This document shows, one piece after another, positions 62,405 through 64,000 of a stretch of 64,000 nt of DNA. How positions within the stretch are numbered: the first letter of the stretch is position 1; every line of letters begins with the position of its first letter. The notes under the pieces are model-generated. The model searched no databases. It was not told where the DNA came from and saw only the letters and a program-made list of their open reading frames with translations. The DNA is from Dolomedes plantarius (Eukaryota > Arthropoda > Arachnida > Araneae > Dolomedidae): the NCBI GenBank assembly GCA_907164885.2, contig OU015496.1, forward strand, positions 102,447,068-102,511,067, given 5' to 3'. Made by a program: the position numbers and the translations under genes.

Positions 62405-64000
62405 CCGGATGCGTCATAAATTCGTGCAAACTTCAAAAATTCATAATAAAAGAAATAATGCTCGGAAATTTTTTCTGTTTGCACCAATATGATCAGAGGG
62501 ATTTTGGATTTTTTTCCATGTAAAAAAAAAAAAAGTTTCCAAAAGTAACCGAAAGAGGGCGCTCACACGTCATACTGAGACGTTTTATGCAAATCAGTCA
62601 AACACAAACAGAAAATCAAACATATCACAATAACATGAGACTGTGCATTTATTTTAAAGTAATAGATGTTCAACATTACCACGATCACAAGGTAATAGGC
62701 AAGTGAGGCGCGTCACTACGCCCATTACAGCGGAGTGTAGAATGTCGCCATCGATGGCAGCGACTGTCTGTCGAATGGCATTTTTCAGTTCCACCAAAGT
62801 GGTTGGGGAACCCCGGTACACACGAGACTTTAAGTATGCCCACAACCAAAAATCCGCCGACTTCAAGTCTGGTGATCGTGAGGGACACTGAACCTTACAA
62901 CCTCGACTTATCACTCGGTCTTCAGTGAAAGATTCCAACAGGAACGTCTTGACATCACGTAAAATGTGGGGCGGCGCACCATGTTGCATGAATGTGACAA
63001 CATGTAACGCATGTCTCTCCTGCAATGCAGGCTTAACGTGGTCACGCAAAAGCGTAAGATACCGTGCTGCAGTGACTGTATAGGTTTTCCACCCGAATAC
63101 AGGAAAGGCTCTTCAAAAAAGAAAGGGTCCAGAATAAAAGAAGCGGGGAAACCGCACAAAACAGTCACAAGAGGAGAATGTAGTGGCCGTTTCAGATACT
63201 CAAGAGGGTTTGAAGTCGCCCAGATACGACTGTTTTGCGTATTAACGTCACCACGCAGTGAAAAGTGGGCTTCATCCGTCCACATGACATTCAGCAACCA
63301 TTGTGGGTTACTTTCCATTTGTGCCAGAGCCCATGTAGCAAAGATTTGTCTTGCATCTGTATCTGCCAGTAATAACTGGTGAAGTGCATGGATTTTGTAC
63401 GGATACAGATTCAACATTCCGTGCAGAATACGTTGAATCGACGGTTCCGGAATCCCCGTTCTTCTCTCAGCTTCAAGAGCACTGCTACTTCCCGTTGATG
63501 TCTCGGCTGCCAAATTTTCCATGGAACTTTGTACAACATGGACGCGGTCCGCGCTCAAGGATCGCCTGCCAATTCGTGGACGATCCTCCGAACTTCCCGC
63601 TTCCTGAAGACGTTGTACTAAATTCAGTATCCCATTCAATGAAATAGGCCTTTTTCGCGCCTTCAGTCCTTTCTCCGTGCAAAACTTTCGCAATGCAACA
63701 GTTGGGGATTCACCATTCTTGTAGAAAAGTTTAACAACTAACACTCGATCTGGTAAAGAAAGCATGCTGCCGGCTTCGAATGACGGATTCATTTCCAACC
63801 AGGTGTTTTATTGATAGCCTGATTTGCACAAAACGTCACAGTAGGACGTGTGAGAGTCCTCTTTCGGTTACTTTTGGAAGCTTTTTTTTTTTTTTACATG
63901 AAAAAAAATCCAAAATCCCTCTGATCATATTGGCGCAAACAGAAATATTTTCCGAGCATTATTTCTTTTATTATGAATTTTTGAAGTTTGCACTAATTTA
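62405..64000 (-). mobile_element. Mariner/IS630-like transposon with about 205-bp TIRs, right end cut by the window
   Basis: The left TIR (62405 to about 62610, 'ccggatgcgtcataaattcg' after TATA) is repeated inverted at about 63803-64000 ('aacagaaatattttccgagc', 'ttgaagtttgcactaattta'). The outermost bases lie beyond 64000. The transposase is on the minus strand. Internally deleted relatives lie at 19750-20002 and 20025-20460, so the family has amplified as MITE-like copies. Their intact right ends ('gacgcccccggt' before TA repeats) show what the missing end here should look like. Confidence 0.9.
62654..63798 (-). pseudogene. DD37D-type mariner-like transposase, one frameshift
   Basis: Minus strand from ATG 63798 ('MEMNPSFEAGSMLSLPDRVL'): HTH region 'VALRKFCTEKGLKARKRPIS'; 'RRTGIPEPSIQRIL' (second HTH); 'QWLLNVMWTDEAHFSLRGDV' with the first catalytic D; 'SRIWATSNPLEYL'; 'FFFEEPFLY'. 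A frame change near 63050 leads to '[20 protein letters not shown]', 'MQHGAPPHILRDVKTFLLES' and 'SPDLKSADFWLWAYLKSRVY', ending at 62654. The third D is in 'SPDLK'. The second should be D in '.DGAPPH', but the copy reads H. By count 37 residues separate those positions. About 380 residues, near full length. Loss of the second acidic residue plus the frameshift make it inactive. Confidence 0.88.

Overview
The window is nuclear DNA from an animal, most likely an arthropod and probably a chelicerate such as a spider. That is inferred from the element families seen: a jockey-like LINE, Tc1/mariner relatives with a 'VALRKF' N-terminus, tRNA-derived SINEs, an 8-bp-TSD element with a 'HSRWLT.ANR' transposase type, non-autonomous Helitrons and very long (TA)n arrays. 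The DNA is strongly AT-rich. I found no host protein-coding gene, rRNA or functional tRNA, and no CRISPR, operon or bacterial-type signal. Almost everything recognisable is a transposon, a transposon fossil, a satellite-like tandem array or a microsatellite. Every transposase or reverse transcriptase found carries stops, frameshifts or deletions, so all are annotated as pseudogenes.

Layout. 0-15 kb: AT-rich DNA with (TA)n arrays, SINE fragments, hairpins, a repeat with a nested 300-bp MITE, a transposase C-terminal relic at 7.3 kb and a short MITE family. 15-21 kb: a minus-strand non-autonomous Helitron, a truncated Tc1, and deletion derivatives of a long-TIR transposon that has a fuller copy at 62.4-64 kb. 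22.6-24.7 kb: a 5'-truncated jockey-type LINE. 28.2-32 kb: a long-TIR DDE element and a complete-length but dead mariner. 34.4-36.2 kb: a 137-bp tandem array, then a PIF/Harbinger-like element with TAA target duplications whose inside is four 150-bp repeats. 36.7-40.1 kb: a 3.4-kb Tigger/pogo element holding a transposase with its catalytic core deleted and a minus-strand LTR-retroelement fragment. 41.1-42.5 kb: a solo LTR with 5-bp duplications, inserted in a SINE. 43.7-46.6 kb: a 2.9-kb hAT-like element with about 535-bp TIRs and an 8-bp palindromic target duplication. 48-50 kb: a tandem duplication carrying SINEs, then a plus-strand Helitron. 51.5-52.1 kb: another long-TIR deletion derivative. 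53.6-59.7 kb: an array of roughly 0.54-kb repeats broken by a TTAA element and by a CACTG-ended element. The latter was itself hit by a palindromic, LTR-derived fold-back. 61-64 kb: a LINE scrap and the long-TIR transposon, which runs off the window edge.

How the parts relate. Insertions are nested, so relative ages can be read (array, then CACTG element, then LTR fold-back; SINE, then LTR). Many TA-targeting elements, and one Helitron, abut (TA)n arrays, suggesting that these act as landing sites. The most unusual object is the 525-bp LTR fold-back at 58.6-59.2 kb. It consists of two outward-facing U3 ends of the same LTR family as the solo LTR at 41 kb, joined at a self-complementary ATGCGCAT, and is flanked by a 5-bp duplication as if integrase inserted it as one unit.
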